Shown in pieces: positions 19,778 to 28,537 of a stretch of 53,296 nucleotides of DNA. The stretch is taken from contig JALUAG010000048.1 of NCBI GenBank assembly GCA_027045875.1, positions 1-53,296 of the forward strand, read 5' to 3'. The stretch's first letter is position 1, and every line of letters starts with the position of its first letter. The DNA comes from Alphaproteobacteria bacterium. GTDB taxonomy: Bacteria; Pseudomonadota; Alphaproteobacteria; Geminicoccales; Geminicoccaceae. The notes beneath the pieces were generated by a model. The model had not been told where the DNA came from and searched no databases. It worked only from the letters and a program-made list of their open reading frames with translations. The position numbers and the translations under genes were made by a program.

Positions 19778-21322
19778 ATGGAGGCGGGGGCGGCGACCGC
19801 GGGAGGGGCCCGCCCTCCCGCGGTCGAACTGCGCGGGATCTCCAAGAGCTTCGGTCCCGTGCAGGCCAACCGCGAGGTCGATCTGGCGGTCGCCGCCGGC
19901 AGCATCCACGGCATCGTGGGGGAGAACGGGGCCGGCAAATCGACCCTGATGAACATCCTCTACGGCTTCTACCAGCCGGACGCGGGGCGCATCCTGGTGG
20001 ACGGCAGGGAGCGCCGCATCCGCTCGCCGCTGGACGCCATCCGCGCCGGCATCGGCATGGTTCACCAGCATTTCATGCTGGTCGAGCCCTTCACCGTGCT
20101 GGAGAATCTGCTGCTCGGCGCCGAGGGCGGGTTCACCCTCGAGGCCGGCATCGCCCGCGCGCGGCGGGAGATCGAGGCCATCGAACGCGACTACGGTCTC
20201 GAGGTGGATCTCGATGCGGTGGTGAAGGACCTGCCGGTCGGCGTGCAGCAGCGGGTGGAGATCCTGAAGGCGCTCTTCCGCGGCGCCCACATCTTGGTGC
20301 TGGACGAGCCCACCGGCGTGCTCACGCCGCAGGAGGCCGACCATCTCTTCCGCATCCTCCGCAACCTGCGCGACCAGGGCCGCACCGTCATCCTGATCAC
20401 CCACAAACTGCGCGAGATCATGGCCGTCACCGACCGGGTGAGCGTCATGCGCGGCGGTCGCATGGTGGCCCACCGGCGCACCGCCGACACTTCCACCGAG
20501 GAGCTCGCCGAACTGATGGTGGGACGCAAGGTGCTGCTGCGGGTGGAGAAGGGGCCGGCCAGGCCGGGGGATCCCGTGCTGGAGGTGACGGACCTCGAGG
20601 TGCGGGACGATTTCGGCGTGCCGCGGGTGCGCGACGTGAGTTTCACGGTGCGCGCCGGCGAGATCGTCGGTATCGCCGGGGTGGCCGGCAACGGCCAGTC
20701 GGAGCTCCTGGAGGCGCTGGCAGGCATCCGCCCGGTCGCCCGCGGCCGCGTCCTGCTCGGCGGGCGGCCGCTGGGCGATGCCGCCGAGGCCCGCACGCGC
20801 CGCCTCGGCCACGTCCCCGAGGACCGGCTGCGGATGGGGCTCGTGCGCAGCTTCGCCGCCTGGGAGAACGCCATCCTCGGCTATCAGCGCCAGTCCGCCT
20901 ACACGAGGGGCGGCTTTCTGCGCCGCCGCCGCGTGATCGCGAGCTGCGGCGACTGGATGGAGCGCTACGACGTGCGCCCGCGCGATCCCTTCCTCCACGC
21001 CGCCGATTTCTCGGGCGGCAACCAGCAGAAGCTGGTGCTCGCCCGCGAGCTCGAGCACGACCCCGACCTCCTGCTCGTCGGCCAGCCCACCCGCGGCGTC
21101 GATATCGGCGCCATCGAGTTCATCCACCGCCAGCTCGTGGCCATGCGCGACGCCGGCAAGGCCATCCTCCTCGTCTCGGTGGAGCTCGAGGAGGTGATGT
21201 CCCTGGCCGATCGCATCCTGGTCATGTTCGACGGCCGCATCATGGGCGAGATGGCGGGCGCGGAGGGGGAGGAGCGCCGCCTCGGCCTGCTGATGGCGGG
21301 CGTCGCCGCGGAGGAACGTTGA
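19778..21322 (+). CDS. double-domain ATPase of nucleoside ABC transporter
   Basis: 514 residues with two ABC domains, like NupO/YufO. The first has Walker A GENGAGKST, a relaxed signature LPVGVQQRVEI and Walker B LVLDEPTGVLTP. The second has a degenerate Walker A (GVAGNGQSE), a normal signature FSGGNQQKLVLAREL and a Walker B reading LLLVGQPTRGVD, as usual in this family where one site is catalytically weak. The ATG lies 14 bases after the binding-protein stop; the long open frame upstream is antisense to other genes and is not coding. Confidence 0.93.
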   Translation: MEAGAATAGGARPPAVELRGISKSFGPVQANREVDLAVAAGSIHGIVGENGAGKSTLMNILYGFYQPDAGRILVDGRERRIRSPLDAIRAGIGMVHQHFMLVEPFTVLENLLLGAEGGFTLEAGIARARREIEAIERDYGLEVDLDAVVKDLPVGVQQRVEILKALFRGAHILVLDEPTGVLTPQEADHLFRILRNLRDQGRTVILITHKLREIMAVTDRVSVMRGGRMVAHRRTADTSTEELAELMVGRKVLLRVEKGPARPGDPVLEVTDLEVRDDFGVPRVRDVSFTVRAGEIVGIAGVAGNGQSELLEALAGIRPVARGRVLLGGRPLGDAAEARTRRLGHVPEDRLRMGLVRSFAAWENAILGYQRQSAYTRGGFLRRRRVIASCGDWMERYDVRPRDPFLHAADFSGGNQQKLVLARELEHDPDLLLVGQPTRGVDIGAIEFIHRQLVAMRDAGKAILLVSVELEEVMSLADRILVMFDGRIMGEMAGAEGEERRLGLLMAGVAAEER

Positions 21323-21323
21323 G

Positions 21324-22427
21324 ATGGCGGCGCGACGGCGGCTGCCCTTCTGGGCCGAGTACCTGCTGCTGCCGCTTCTCAACCTCTCGCTGGCCTTCCT
21401 GGTCTCGGGCCTCGTCGTGCTGCTCCTGGGCGAGAACCCGATCGAGGCGGTGAGGCTTCTCGTCTACGGGGCCTTCGGCTTCGGCGAGGCGGTGGGCTAC
21501 ACCCTCTTCTACGCCACCAACTTCATCTTCACCGGCCTCGCGGTGGCGGTCGCCTTCCACGCCGGGCTGTTCAACATCGGCGGCGAGGGGCAGGCGGCCC
21601 TCGGCGGACTCGGGGTGGCCCTCGCCGCCCTCTGGTTCGGCCACCTCCATCCCCTGCTGGCCATTCCCATCGCGATGCTCGGGGCGGCGCTTTTCGGTGG
21701 CATCTGGGGGTTCATTCCCGGCTGGCTGCAGGCCCGCCGCGGCAGCCACACGGTGATCACCACCATCATGCTCAACTTCGTGGCCGCCTCCATCATGACC
21801 TATCTCCTGGTCAACGTGATCATCAAGCCCGGCCAGTCGGCGCCCGAGACGGTGACCTTCGCCGAGAACGTCTGGCTGCCCCAGCTCCACCAGCTTCTCC
21901 AGCCGCTGGGCTTCGCCATCGGCCGCTCGCCCCTCAACCTCGCCTTCCCGATCGCCCTTCTCTGCGCGCTGCTGGTCTGGATCTACGTCTGGAAGCTGCG
22001 CCTCGGCTACGAGCTCCGGGTGGTGGGGCGAAGTGAGGCGGCGGCGCTCTACGCCGGCATCTCCCCCGCCGCCCACATCATGCTGGTGATGACGATTTCG
22101 GGGGCGCTCGCGGGGTTGATGGCCCTCAACGAGGTGCTGGGCGCCCAGCACCGGCTGGTGCTCGGCTTCACCGGCGGCTACGGCTTCGTCGGCATCGCGG
22201 TGGCGCTCATGGGCCGCAACCATCCGATCGGGGTGGTGCTGGCGGCGCTTCTCTTCGGCGCCCTCTACCAGGGCGGCGCCGAACTCGCCTTCGACATGCC
22301 GCGCATCAACCGCGACATGATCGTCGTCATCCAGGGGCTCGTCATCCTCTTCGCCGGCGCCCTCGAGCACATGTTCCGGCCCACCCTGGAGGCGCTGTTC
22401 GTCCGCACCCGTCCGGTCCCGGTCTGA
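21324..22427 (+). CDS. nucleoside ABC transporter permease (first)
   Basis: 367-residue inner-membrane protein of the BPD_transp_2 family with about nine to ten hydrophobic segments. FNIGGEGQAALGGLGVALAAL is the characteristic loop; GRSEAAALYAGISPAAHIML and GFTGGYGFVGIAVALMGRNHP follow. It starts one base after the ATPase stop and ends three bases before the second permease, so the four transporter genes are one unit. Confidence 0.92.
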   Translation: MAARRRLPFWAEYLLLPLLNLSLAFLVSGLVVLLLGENPIEAVRLLVYGAFGFGEAVGYTLFYATNFIFTGLAVAVAFHAGLFNIGGEGQAALGGLGVALAALWFGHLHPLLAIPIAMLGAALFGGIWGFIPGWLQARRGSHTVITTIMLNFVAASIMTYLLVNVIIKPGQSAPETVTFAENVWLPQLHQLLQPLGFAIGRSPLNLAFPIALLCALLVWIYVWKLRLGYELRVVGRSEAAALYAGISPAAHIMLVMTISGALAGLMALNEVLGAQHRLVLGFTGGYGFVGIAVALMGRNHPIGVVLAALLFGALYQGGAELAFDMPRINRDMIVVIQGLVILFAGALEHMFRPTLEALFVRTRPVPV

Positions 22428-22430
22428 GCC

Positions 22431-23405
22431 ATGAGCGATCTCTTCCTCCAGATCCTGCTGCTCTCCGACAGCACCCTGCGCCTCGCCACGCCCCTCGTAT
22501 TGGCCGCGCTCGCCGGGCTGTTCTCCGAGCGCTCGGGGGTCGTGAACATCGCCCTCGAGGGCAAGATGCTGGGCGGCGCCTTCGCCGCCGCCGCCGCCGC
22601 CCAGATGACCGGCTCGGCGCTGGCCGGCCTGTTCGCGGCCATCGGCTTCGCCGTCTTCCTCGCCCTCGTCCACGGCTTCGCCTCCATCACCAACCGCGGC
22701 GACCAGGTGGTCTCCGGCATGGCCCTCAACATCATGGTGGCGGGGCTGGGGCCGACCCTGGCCGATGCCTGGTTCGGCCAGGCGGGCCGCATCCCGGTCG
22801 AGGCGGAGGGGGCGCGCTTTCGGCCCATCACCCTGCCGTTCGCCGAGGAAATACGCGAGGTGCCGGTGATCGGCCCGATCTACGCCGAGCTCGTTTCCGG
22901 CCACAACATCCTCGTCTATCTCGCCTTCCTGGCGGTGCCGCTGGTGGCCTGGGTCCTCTACCGCAGCCGCTTCGGCCTGCGGCTGCGGGCCGTGGGCGAG
23001 AGCCCCGAGGCCGTGGACACGGCCGGTATCTCGGTGGCCGGCATGCGCTACCGGGCGCTCGTGGTGGCGGGCGTGCTCACCGGCATTGCCGGCGCCTATC
23101 TCGCCATCGCCCAGAACGCCTCCTTCCTGCGCGACATGACCGCCGGCAAGGGCTATCTCGCGCTCGCAGCCCTCATCTTCGGCAAGTGGCGGCCGGTGCC
23201 GGCGCTGCTGGCCTGCCTCCTGTTCGCCTTCGCCGACGCGGTGCAGGCGCGGCTCCAGGGGGTCGAGGTGCCGCTCGTGGGCACCATCCCCACCGAGGCC
23301 ATCCAGGCCATCCCCTATCTGCTCACCATCCTGCTGCTGGCCGGTTTCGTCGGCCGCGCCGTGGCCCCGAAGGCCATCGGCCAGCCCTATGTGAAGGAAC
23401 GATGA
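22431..23405 (+). CDS. nucleoside ABC transporter permease (second)
   Basis: 324-residue permease, partner of the preceding one. ERSGVVNIALEGKMLGGAFAA is the conserved early loop, LRAVGESPEAVDTAGISVAG the cytoplasmic coupling loop, and GKGYLALAALIFGKWRP the late signature of this family. Several hydrophobic helices are clear. Its TGA overlaps the ATG of the deaminase-phosphorylase fusion, coupling transport and catabolism. Confidence 0.92.
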   Translation: MSDLFLQILLLSDSTLRLATPLVLAALAGLFSERSGVVNIALEGKMLGGAFAAAAAAQMTGSALAGLFAAIGFAVFLALVHGFASITNRGDQVVSGMALNIMVAGLGPTLADAWFGQAGRIPVEAEGARFRPITLPFAEEIREVPVIGPIYAELVSGHNILVYLAFLAVPLVAWVLYRSRFGLRLRAVGESPEAVDTAGISVAGMRYRALVVAGVLTGIAGAYLAIAQNASFLRDMTAGKGYLALAALIFGKWRPVPALLACLLFAFADAVQARLQGVEVPLVGTIPTEAIQAIPYLLTILLLAGFVGRAVAPKAIGQPYVKER

Positions 23406-24607
23406 AGGAGCTGCTGGAGGCCGCCCGGCGCGCCCGGGAGCGCGCCTACGCCCCCTATTCGGGCTTCGCCGTCGGCGCCGCCCTGCGCACGGCGAGCGGC
23501 CGCCTCTACGCGGGCTGCAACGTCGAGAACGCGGCCTATCCCGAGGGGCTCTGCGCCGAGGCGGCGGCCATCGCGGCGATGGTGGCAGCCGGCGAGCGGG
23601 AGATCCTCGAGATGGCGATCCTCGGCAGCGGCGCGGAGCCCTGTGCGCCCTGCGGGGGCTGCCGCCAGAAGATCGCCGAATTCGCGGATGCGGAGACGCG
23701 CATCCACATGGCGGGCACCGAAGAGACGGTGGTGACCGCCACCCTGGGCGAGCTGCTGCCGCACCGGTTCGCTCTCCGGGACGCGGGGCGGGAGAACGCG
23801 CCGCCGGAGGCGGCCGCGGTGGTGCGCGCGCGGGCACCGGGCTGGAACGGCGGGGTCGCCCTCTTGCTGGGATCCGGCCTCGGCGGCATCGCCGCCGCGC
23901 TCGAGGAGGCGGTGGCCATTCCCTACGCGGAACTGCCGGGCTTTCCGGAGCCCACGGTCCCCGGTCATGCCGGCGAGCTCGTCCTCGGCAGGCTCGCCGG
24001 CGTGCCGCTTCTCTGCCTGCGCGGGCGCGTCCATCTCTACGAGGGACGGGGCGCGGCGGCGGTGCTGCCGATGATCCGCAGCCTGCGGGAGCTCGGGTGC
24101 ACGCTCCTGATCGTCACCAACGCCGCCGGTTCGCTGCGTTGCGATCTCGGGCCGGGCGCCCTCGTGCTGGTCAGGGATCACCTCAATATGCAGGGCACCA
24201 ACCCGCTCCTGGGGCTGCGGGGCGAGACGGGGCCGCCTTTTTTGGATCTCTCCGCTCTCTACGATGCCGGGGCCGGGGACCGGATGCTGGAGGCGGCCGC
24301 GGAAGCCGGGATACCCCTGGCGACGGGGATCTATCTCGCGACCCTCGGTCCCTGCTTCGAGACCCCGGCCGAGATCCGGGCCTTCCGCGTGCTGGGTGCC
24401 GATGTCGTCGGCATGTCGCTGGTGCCCGAGGCGATCGCCGCCCGTGCCTGCGGTCTGCGGCTCGTCGCCCTATCGGTGGTCACCAATCTCGCCGCCGGTC
24501 TCGCCCCGGCGCCTCTCTCCCACGAGGAGACGCTGGCCGCGGGCGAAGCGGCGGGCGAGGGGTTGCTGGCCCTGCTGCGGGCCGCCCTGCCACGCCTCGC
24601 CGGCTGA
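23402..24607 (+). CDS. cytidine deaminase-purine nucleoside phosphorylase fusion
   Basis: One uninterrupted 401-residue frame with two enzymes. Residues about 1-125 are a tetrameric-type cytidine deaminase: YSGFAVGAAL, zinc ligands C51, C84 and C87 and catalytic E53 (GLCAEA, CAPCGGCRQK); the usual arginine after CAE is alanine. Residues about 145-401 are a class I purine nucleoside phosphorylase: GSGLGG at 157-162, GRVHLYEG at 208-215, TNAAG, GPCFETPAE, VGMSLVPE and SVVTN, so phosphate- and base-binding residues are kept. A linker of some 20 residues joins them. The ATG overlaps the permease stop (ATGA). The product would deaminate imported cytidine and split purine nucleosides. Confidence 0.92.
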   Translation: MKELLEAARRARERAYAPYSGFAVGAALRTASGRLYAGCNVENAAYPEGLCAEAAAIAAMVAAGEREILEMAILGSGAEPCAPCGGCRQKIAEFADAETRIHMAGTEETVVTATLGELLPHRFALRDAGRENAPPEAAAVVRARAPGWNGGVALLLGSGLGGIAAALEEAVAIPYAELPGFPEPTVPGHAGELVLGRLAGVPLLCLRGRVHLYEGRGAAAVLPMIRSLRELGCTLLIVTNAAGSLRCDLGPGALVLVRDHLNMQGTNPLLGLRGETGPPFLDLSALYDAGAGDRMLEAAAEAGIPLATGIYLATLGPCFETPAEIRAFRVLGADVVGMSLVPEAIAARACGLRLVALSVVTNLAAGLAPAPLSHEETLAAGEAAGEGLLALLRAALPRLAG

Positions 24608-24637
24608 ACGGCGGGGCGCGGGGGGGCGCCCGGAAAC

Positions 24638-24988
24638 CTAGAGCGCCGCCTGGAGGATGAGCTCCGCGCATTTGGAGCCGACGCGGTTCGCCGGCGCGTC
24701 CTCGCCCGGCATGGTGGCCCAGCCCTGCTTCTCCACGAACTCGCGGCGCTTCCAGGAGCCTTCCTCCTGGAGGGTGCGGAACTTCTCCACCTTCATCGGG
24801 TCGCGGTTGAACTGATCGACGCAGATGGTCGCCAGCCGTTCCACCACGGCCCGGTCGGCCGACTGGCGCGCCATCTCGAGTGCGGTGCCGCCGGTGACCC
24901 AGCCGCCCCAGAAGAAGCCGACGGCGATGGTCAGCGCGGCGCCGCCCGCAGCGCCCCAGAGGGCTGTCTTGATCTTCTCGACATTCAT
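24638..24988 (-). CDS. small membrane-anchored hypothetical protein
   Basis: 116 residues; the ATG at 24988 is 7 bases after a perfect GGAGG, which decides the start over a longer frame. One hydrophobic segment at about 9-33 (rich in Gly and Ala) precedes a soluble part with two cysteines (ATICVDQF and SKCAELI) and a conserved-looking WKRREFVEKQGWATMPG. I do not recognise a named family with certainty; similar short proteins occur in alphaproteobacteria. Convergent with the fusion gene (30 bases apart) and codirectional with the ArsC-like gene. Confidence 0.7.
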   Translation of the reverse strand: MNVEKIKTALWGAAGGAALTIAVGFFWGGWVTGGTALEMARQSADRAVVERLATICVDQFNRDPMKVEKFRTLQEEGSWKRREFVEKQGWATMPGEDAPANRVGSKCAELILQAAL

Positions 24989-25079
24989 GCGTTTACCTCC
25001 GCGGAGTACAAATTTTTCCGGGATTTTCGTCTTGTGGCTCGTCACGAGAGCAGGAACGTTAACATAGAACTTTTGCGAA

Positions 25080-25096
25080 CGGAAGCATCACTTCCG
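25080..25096. other. short hairpin after ArsC-like gene
   Basis: CGGAAG and CTTCCG flank a five-base loop. It lies 12 bases after the ArsC-like stop within an AT-rich 120-base gap that also has to supply the promoter of the small membrane-protein gene. There is no proper T-tract on the minus strand, so a terminator is only possible. Confidence 0.3.
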
Positions 25097-25108
25097 GGAA
25101 ATATATTT

Positions 25109-25456
25109 TCACAGGATCTCGAGGACCTTCTCGGGAGGGCGTCCGAGACGCACGCCCTTCCCGGTCTCGACGATGGGGCGCTCGATCAGCACCGGATGGC
25201 GGCACATGGCCGCGATCACCTCCTCCTCGTCTCGGTCGGGATCGGCGAGACCCAGCTCGCGGCAGAGCGGCTCGCGACGGCGCAGCAGGTCGCGGGCGCG
25301 CATGCCGAGACCGGCCAGCAGCCGCCGCAGCTCGGCCGGCGAGGGCGGGGTCTCGAGATAGGCCACGATCTCCGGCTCGATGCCGCGCTCGCGCAGCAGC
25401 CGCAGGGTCTCCCGGGACTTGCTGCAACGCGGGTTGTGATAGATGCGGACCTTCAC
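25109..25456 (-). CDS. arsC: ArsC/YfgD-type arsenate reductase-like protein
   Basis: 115-residue thioredoxin-fold protein of the glutaredoxin-dependent ArsC family. YHNPRCSKSRE places the active cysteine at residue 11, closer to the YfgD branch than to plasmid ArsC; RPPEKVLEIL closes the protein as in the family. GTG at 25456 follows GGGAGA. No arsenic efflux or regulator gene is nearby, so arsenate detoxification is not supported by context. It is transcribed away from deoC. Confidence 0.87.
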   Translation of the reverse strand: MKVRIYHNPRCSKSRETLRLLRERGIEPEIVAYLETPPSPAELRRLLAGLGMRARDLLRRREPLCRELGLADPDRDEEEVIAAMCRHPVLIERPIVETGKGVRLGRPPEKVLEIL

Positions 25457-25591
25457 GCTCGGTTCTCCCTCCGGTCGTCCTTTCCGACCACCGCCTTGTG
25501 CCATCCCGCAGGTCGAAGGCAAGCCCCGCGAGGCTGGACCGGGACGGGGGCGAGGGCTAGGTTCGGCGCCGTCCGCCGTGGGAGGGAAGCC

Positions 25592-26368
25592 GTGGCCGCC
25601 GATCCCCTGAAGCTCGTCGAGGAGGTGCGCGGTATCGCCGGCGATGCCGCGACCGCGCGGCGCATCCTGCCGCTTCTGGATCTCACGAGCCTGCGCGGCG
25701 ACGAGCGCGAAGCGGGGATCCGCGAGCTCTGCCGCCGGGCCGTCACCCACGGCGTGGCCGCGGTCTGCATCTTCCCGCGTCATCTGCCGGTGGCCCGGGA
25801 GGCGCTCGCCGGAAGCGAGGTGCGCCTCGCCACCGTCGCCAATTTCCCGGACGGCGGGGAGGACCTCGTCGCGGTGGCCCATGACGTGCGCGAGGCGGTG
25901 GCCGCGGGTGCTCGCGAGGTGGACGTGGTGGCGCCCCTCGAAGCGGCACGCGCGGGCGATGTCGAGCTCGCGGGGGAGCTCGTGACCCTGTGCCGCGAGG
26001 CGGCGGGCGGCGGCGTGACCCTCAAGCTCATCCTCGAGACGGGCCTCTTGGCCGAGCCCGATCTCGTCACCGCCGTCGCCCGCGCGGCGGTGATGGCCGG
26101 GGTCGATTTCCTCAAGACCTCCACCGGCAAGCGCCAGCCGGGCGCCACCCTCGAGGCGGCGGCGCTCTTGCTCGACGTGATCCGGGAGGCGGAGGGCGGG
26201 GTCGGGCTGAAGCTCGCGGGCGGCATCCGCACGCTCGGGGACGCGGCGCCCTATCTGGCGCTCGTGGATCGGGTCATGGGCGAGGAGTGGGCGACGCGTT
26301 CCCACCTCCGCTTCGGCGCCTCCCGCCTGCTCGACGATCTCCTGGAGCGGCTCGGCGAACGCGCATGA
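25592..26368 (+). CDS. deoC: deoxyribose-phosphate aldolase
   Basis: Cleaves 2-deoxyribose 5-phosphate to glyceraldehyde 3-phosphate and acetaldehyde. 258 residues, as E. coli DeoC. The Schiff-base lysine is K175 in [11 protein letters not shown]111 sits in REVDVV, and the second lysine is K207 in [10 protein letters not shown], where the E. coli-type proline after the lysine is leucine. The GTG at 25592 follows GGAGGG by 5 bases. Coupled to deoA by ATGA overlap. Confidence 0.95.
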   Translation: MAADPLKLVEEVRGIAGDAATARRILPLLDLTSLRGDEREAGIRELCRRAVTHGVAAVCIFPRHLPVAREALAGSEVRLATVANFPDGGEDLVAVAHDVREAVAAGAREVDVVAPLEAARAGDVELAGELVTLCREAAGGGVTLKLILETGLLAEPDLVTAVARAAVMAGVDFLKTSTGKRQPGATLEAAALLLDVIREAEGGVGLKLAGGIRTLGDAAPYLALVDRVMGEEWATRSHLRFGASRLLDDLLERLGERA

Positions 26369-27684
26369 CCGGGTTCCTGCCGCAGGAGGTGATCCGCAAA
26401 AAACGCGACGGCGAGGCCCTCCGCGCCGAAGAGATCCGCGAATTCGTCGCCGGCATCGTTTCCGGGGCCGTCAGCGAGGCCCAGGCCGCGGCCTTCGCCA
26501 TGGCCGTCTTCTTCCGCGGCATGGACACCGCCGAGCGGGTGGCGCTCACCCTGGCGATGCGCGATTCGGGCCGGGTGCTGGACTGGTCGGCGCTTCCCGG
26601 TCCCGCCCTCGACAAGCATTCGACCGGCGGGGTGGGCGACAAGGTGAGCCTGCTGCTGGCACCGATCCTCGCCGCCTGCGGGGCCTTCGTGCCGATGATC
26701 TCCGGTCGCGGGCTCGGTCACACGGGCGGCACCCTCGACAAGCTCGACAGCATTCCGGGCTACGACACGCGGCCCGATCTCGCCCGCTTCCGCCGCACCG
26801 TCGCCGAGGCGGGCTGCGCCATCGTCGGCCCGACCGCCGATCTCGCCCCCGCCGACGGCCGCCTCTACGCCATCCGCGACGTCACCGCCACGGTGGAGAG
26901 CGAGCCCCTGATCGTCGCCTCCATTCTGTCCAAGAAGCTGGCCGCCGGTCTCGATGCCCTGGTGATGGACGTCAAGCTCGGAAGCGGCGCCTTTCTCCCC
27001 GGACGCGAGGAGGCGACCGCGCTGGCGCGTGCCCTGGTCGCCGTGGCGAAGGATGCCGGGCTGCCCTGCCGGGCGCTCCTGACCGACATGAACCAGGTCC
27101 TCGGCAGGAATGCCGGCAACGCCCTCGAGGTGGCGGAGGCGGCGGCGATGCTGCGGGGCGAGCCCGGCGATGGGCGGCTGCGGACCGTGACCCTGGCGCT
27201 CGGCGGCGAGCTGCTGGCCTTGGGCGGTCTCGTCCCCGATCCCGCGGCCGGGCGGAACCGCGCCCGACGGGCGCTCGAAAGCGGAGAGGCGGCCGAACGC
27301 TTCCAGGCGATGGTCCACGGGCTCGGCGGCCCGGCCGACTTCCTCGAACGGGCGGCGGAGCGGCTGCCGGAGGCGCCCGTCCGGCGTCCCGTCCCGGCTC
27401 CCCGCGGCGGCCATGTCGCCGCCGTCGACGGGCGGGCGCTGGGACTCGCGGTGATCCGTCTCGGCGGCGGAAGGCGGCGGGCGGAGGATGCCATCGACCA
27501 TGCGGTGGGGCTTTCCGAAGTTGTCGGCATCGGCGTCCGGCTGGAGGCGGGCGATCCGCTCTGCATCGTGCACGCGCGGAGCGAGGCGGCGGCGGAGGAG
27601 GTGGCGGCCGAGGTGGCTCGTGCCTTCACCCTCACCGAAGAGCCGCCGGAGGTGCCGCCGGTCCTCTACGACCTGGTCGCCTGA
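26365..27684 (+). CDS. deoA: thymidine phosphorylase
   Basis: Phosphorolysis of thymidine and deoxyuridine to base and deoxyribose 1-phosphate. 439 residues, against 440 in E. coli. [13 protein letters not shown] is the phosphate-binding signature; [20 protein letters not shown] and [10 protein letters not shown] follow, with a C-terminal PYNP domain. ATG overlaps the deoC stop. Its last 19 bases overlap the end of prmC on the opposite strand. A broader pyrimidine nucleoside phosphorylase specificity is possible. Confidence 0.95.
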   Translation: MTGFLPQEVIRKKRDGEALRAEEIREFVAGIVSGAVSEAQAAAFAMAVFFRGMDTAERVALTLAMRDSGRVLDWSALPGPALDKHSTGGVGDKVSLLLAPILAACGAFVPMISGRGLGHTGGTLDKLDSIPGYDTRPDLARFRRTVAEAGCAIVGPTADLAPADGRLYAIRDVTATVESEPLIVASILSKKLAAGLDALVMDVKLGSGAFLPGREEATALARALVAVAKDAGLPCRALLTDMNQVLGRNAGNALEVAEAAAMLRGEPGDGRLRTVTLALGGELLALGGLVPDPAAGRNRARRALESGEAAERFQAMVHGLGGPADFLERAAERLPEAPVRRPVPAPRGGHVAAVDGRALGLAVIRLGGGRRRAEDAIDHAVGLSEVVGIGVRLEAGDPLCIVHARSEAAAEEVAAEVARAFTLTEEPPEVPPVLYDLVA

Positions 27685-28529
27685 GCCCGTCCGGTGAGCA
27701 GGATGGCGCGGCCGATGCCCGCGAGATCCGGACGGATCTCCACCACCTCAAGCCCCGCCTCCCGCATCAGCCCGGCCACCGCCCCTCCCTGACCGCGGCC
27801 GAGCTCCAGCACCGCGATGCCGCCTTCGGCGAGGAGGGGCGGGATCTCGCGGGCGAGCGCGCGGTAGGCGTCGAGGCCTTCGGGGCCGGCGTCGAGCGCG
27901 AGGCGGGGCTCGAAATCCCGCACCTCGGGCTGCAGCACCGCGAGCTCGCCCGTGGCGATGTAGGGCGGGTTGGCGACCACCACCGCGAAGGGGCCCGCCA
28001 GCGCCTCGGCCCAGCGGCAGCACACCCAGCCCGCCCGCTCGCCGACACCGTGCCGGGCGGCGTTGCCGCGGGCGAGGTGCAGCGCCGCCAGCGAGAGATC
28101 GGTGCCGACCCCGAAGGCCGCCGGGAACAGGGTGAGCAAGGTCACGAGGAGGCAGCCCGAGCCGGTGCCGATATCGAGGATGCGCAGGGGAGCCGCGGGA
28201 TCGGGCAGACGCTCGCGGACCATCTCCACCAGGAGCTCGCTTTCGGGCCGCGGGATCAGCACCTCGGGGGAGACGGCGAAGAGGAGGCCGTGGAACTCCT
28301 TCTCGCCCAGCAGGTAGGCCAGGGGTTCGCGGGCGGTGCGGCGTGCGACGAGGGCCTCGAAGGCGGCGACCGTGGCCTCGTCGAGCTCGCGCTCGGGCGC
28401 ACCGATCTGGGCCACGGCGGAAAGGCCGCTCGCGGCCTCGAGGAGAAGGCGCGCCTCCATCCAGGGATCGGGAATGCCGGCCCGCCGCAGCCGCCGCGCG
28501 GCGCGATCGAGGGCATCCCGAAGCCGCAT
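27666..28529 (-). CDS. prmC: peptide chain release factor N5-glutamine methyltransferase
   Basis: Methylates the GGQ glutamine of release factors. 287 residues with an N-terminal helical domain, SAM motif [10 protein letters not shown] and the catalytic [26 protein letters not shown] is a family hallmark. Starts 8 bases after prfA, its substrate gene, in the normal order. Its 3' end overlaps deoA. Confidence 0.95.
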   Translation of the reverse strand: MRLRDALDRAARRLRRAGIPDPWMEARLLLEAASGLSAVAQIGAPERELDEATVAAFEALVARRTAREPLAYLLGEKEFHGLLFAVSPEVLIPRPESELLVEMVRERLPDPAAPLRILDIGTGSGCLLVTLLTLFPAAFGVGTDLSLAALHLARGNAARHGVGERAGWVCCRWAEALAGPFAVVVANPPYIATGELAVLQPEVRDFEPRLALDAGPEGLDAYRALAREIPPLLAEGGIAVLELGRGQGGAVAGLMREAGLEVVEIRPDLAGIGRAILLTGRAQATRS

Positions 28530-28537
28530 CGCCCGGC

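Noticed and set aside
15872-21322. A plus-strand open frame of 1816 codons spanning several genes
   Set aside because: Only its last 514 codons (from 19778) code for the ABC ATPase. The rest is antisense to rimI, tsaB, the Nfu gene and DUF2333 and is low-complexity, a usual by-product of high GC.
21240-23837. Minus-strand open frame of 865 codons opposite the permeases
   Set aside because: Antisense to the transporter genes, dominated by His/Glu/Gly/Arg; a GC-driven shadow.
25109-25456. An arsenic resistance operon
   Set aside because: Only the ArsC-like gene is present; no ArsR, ArsB/Acr3 or ArsH gene adjoins it.
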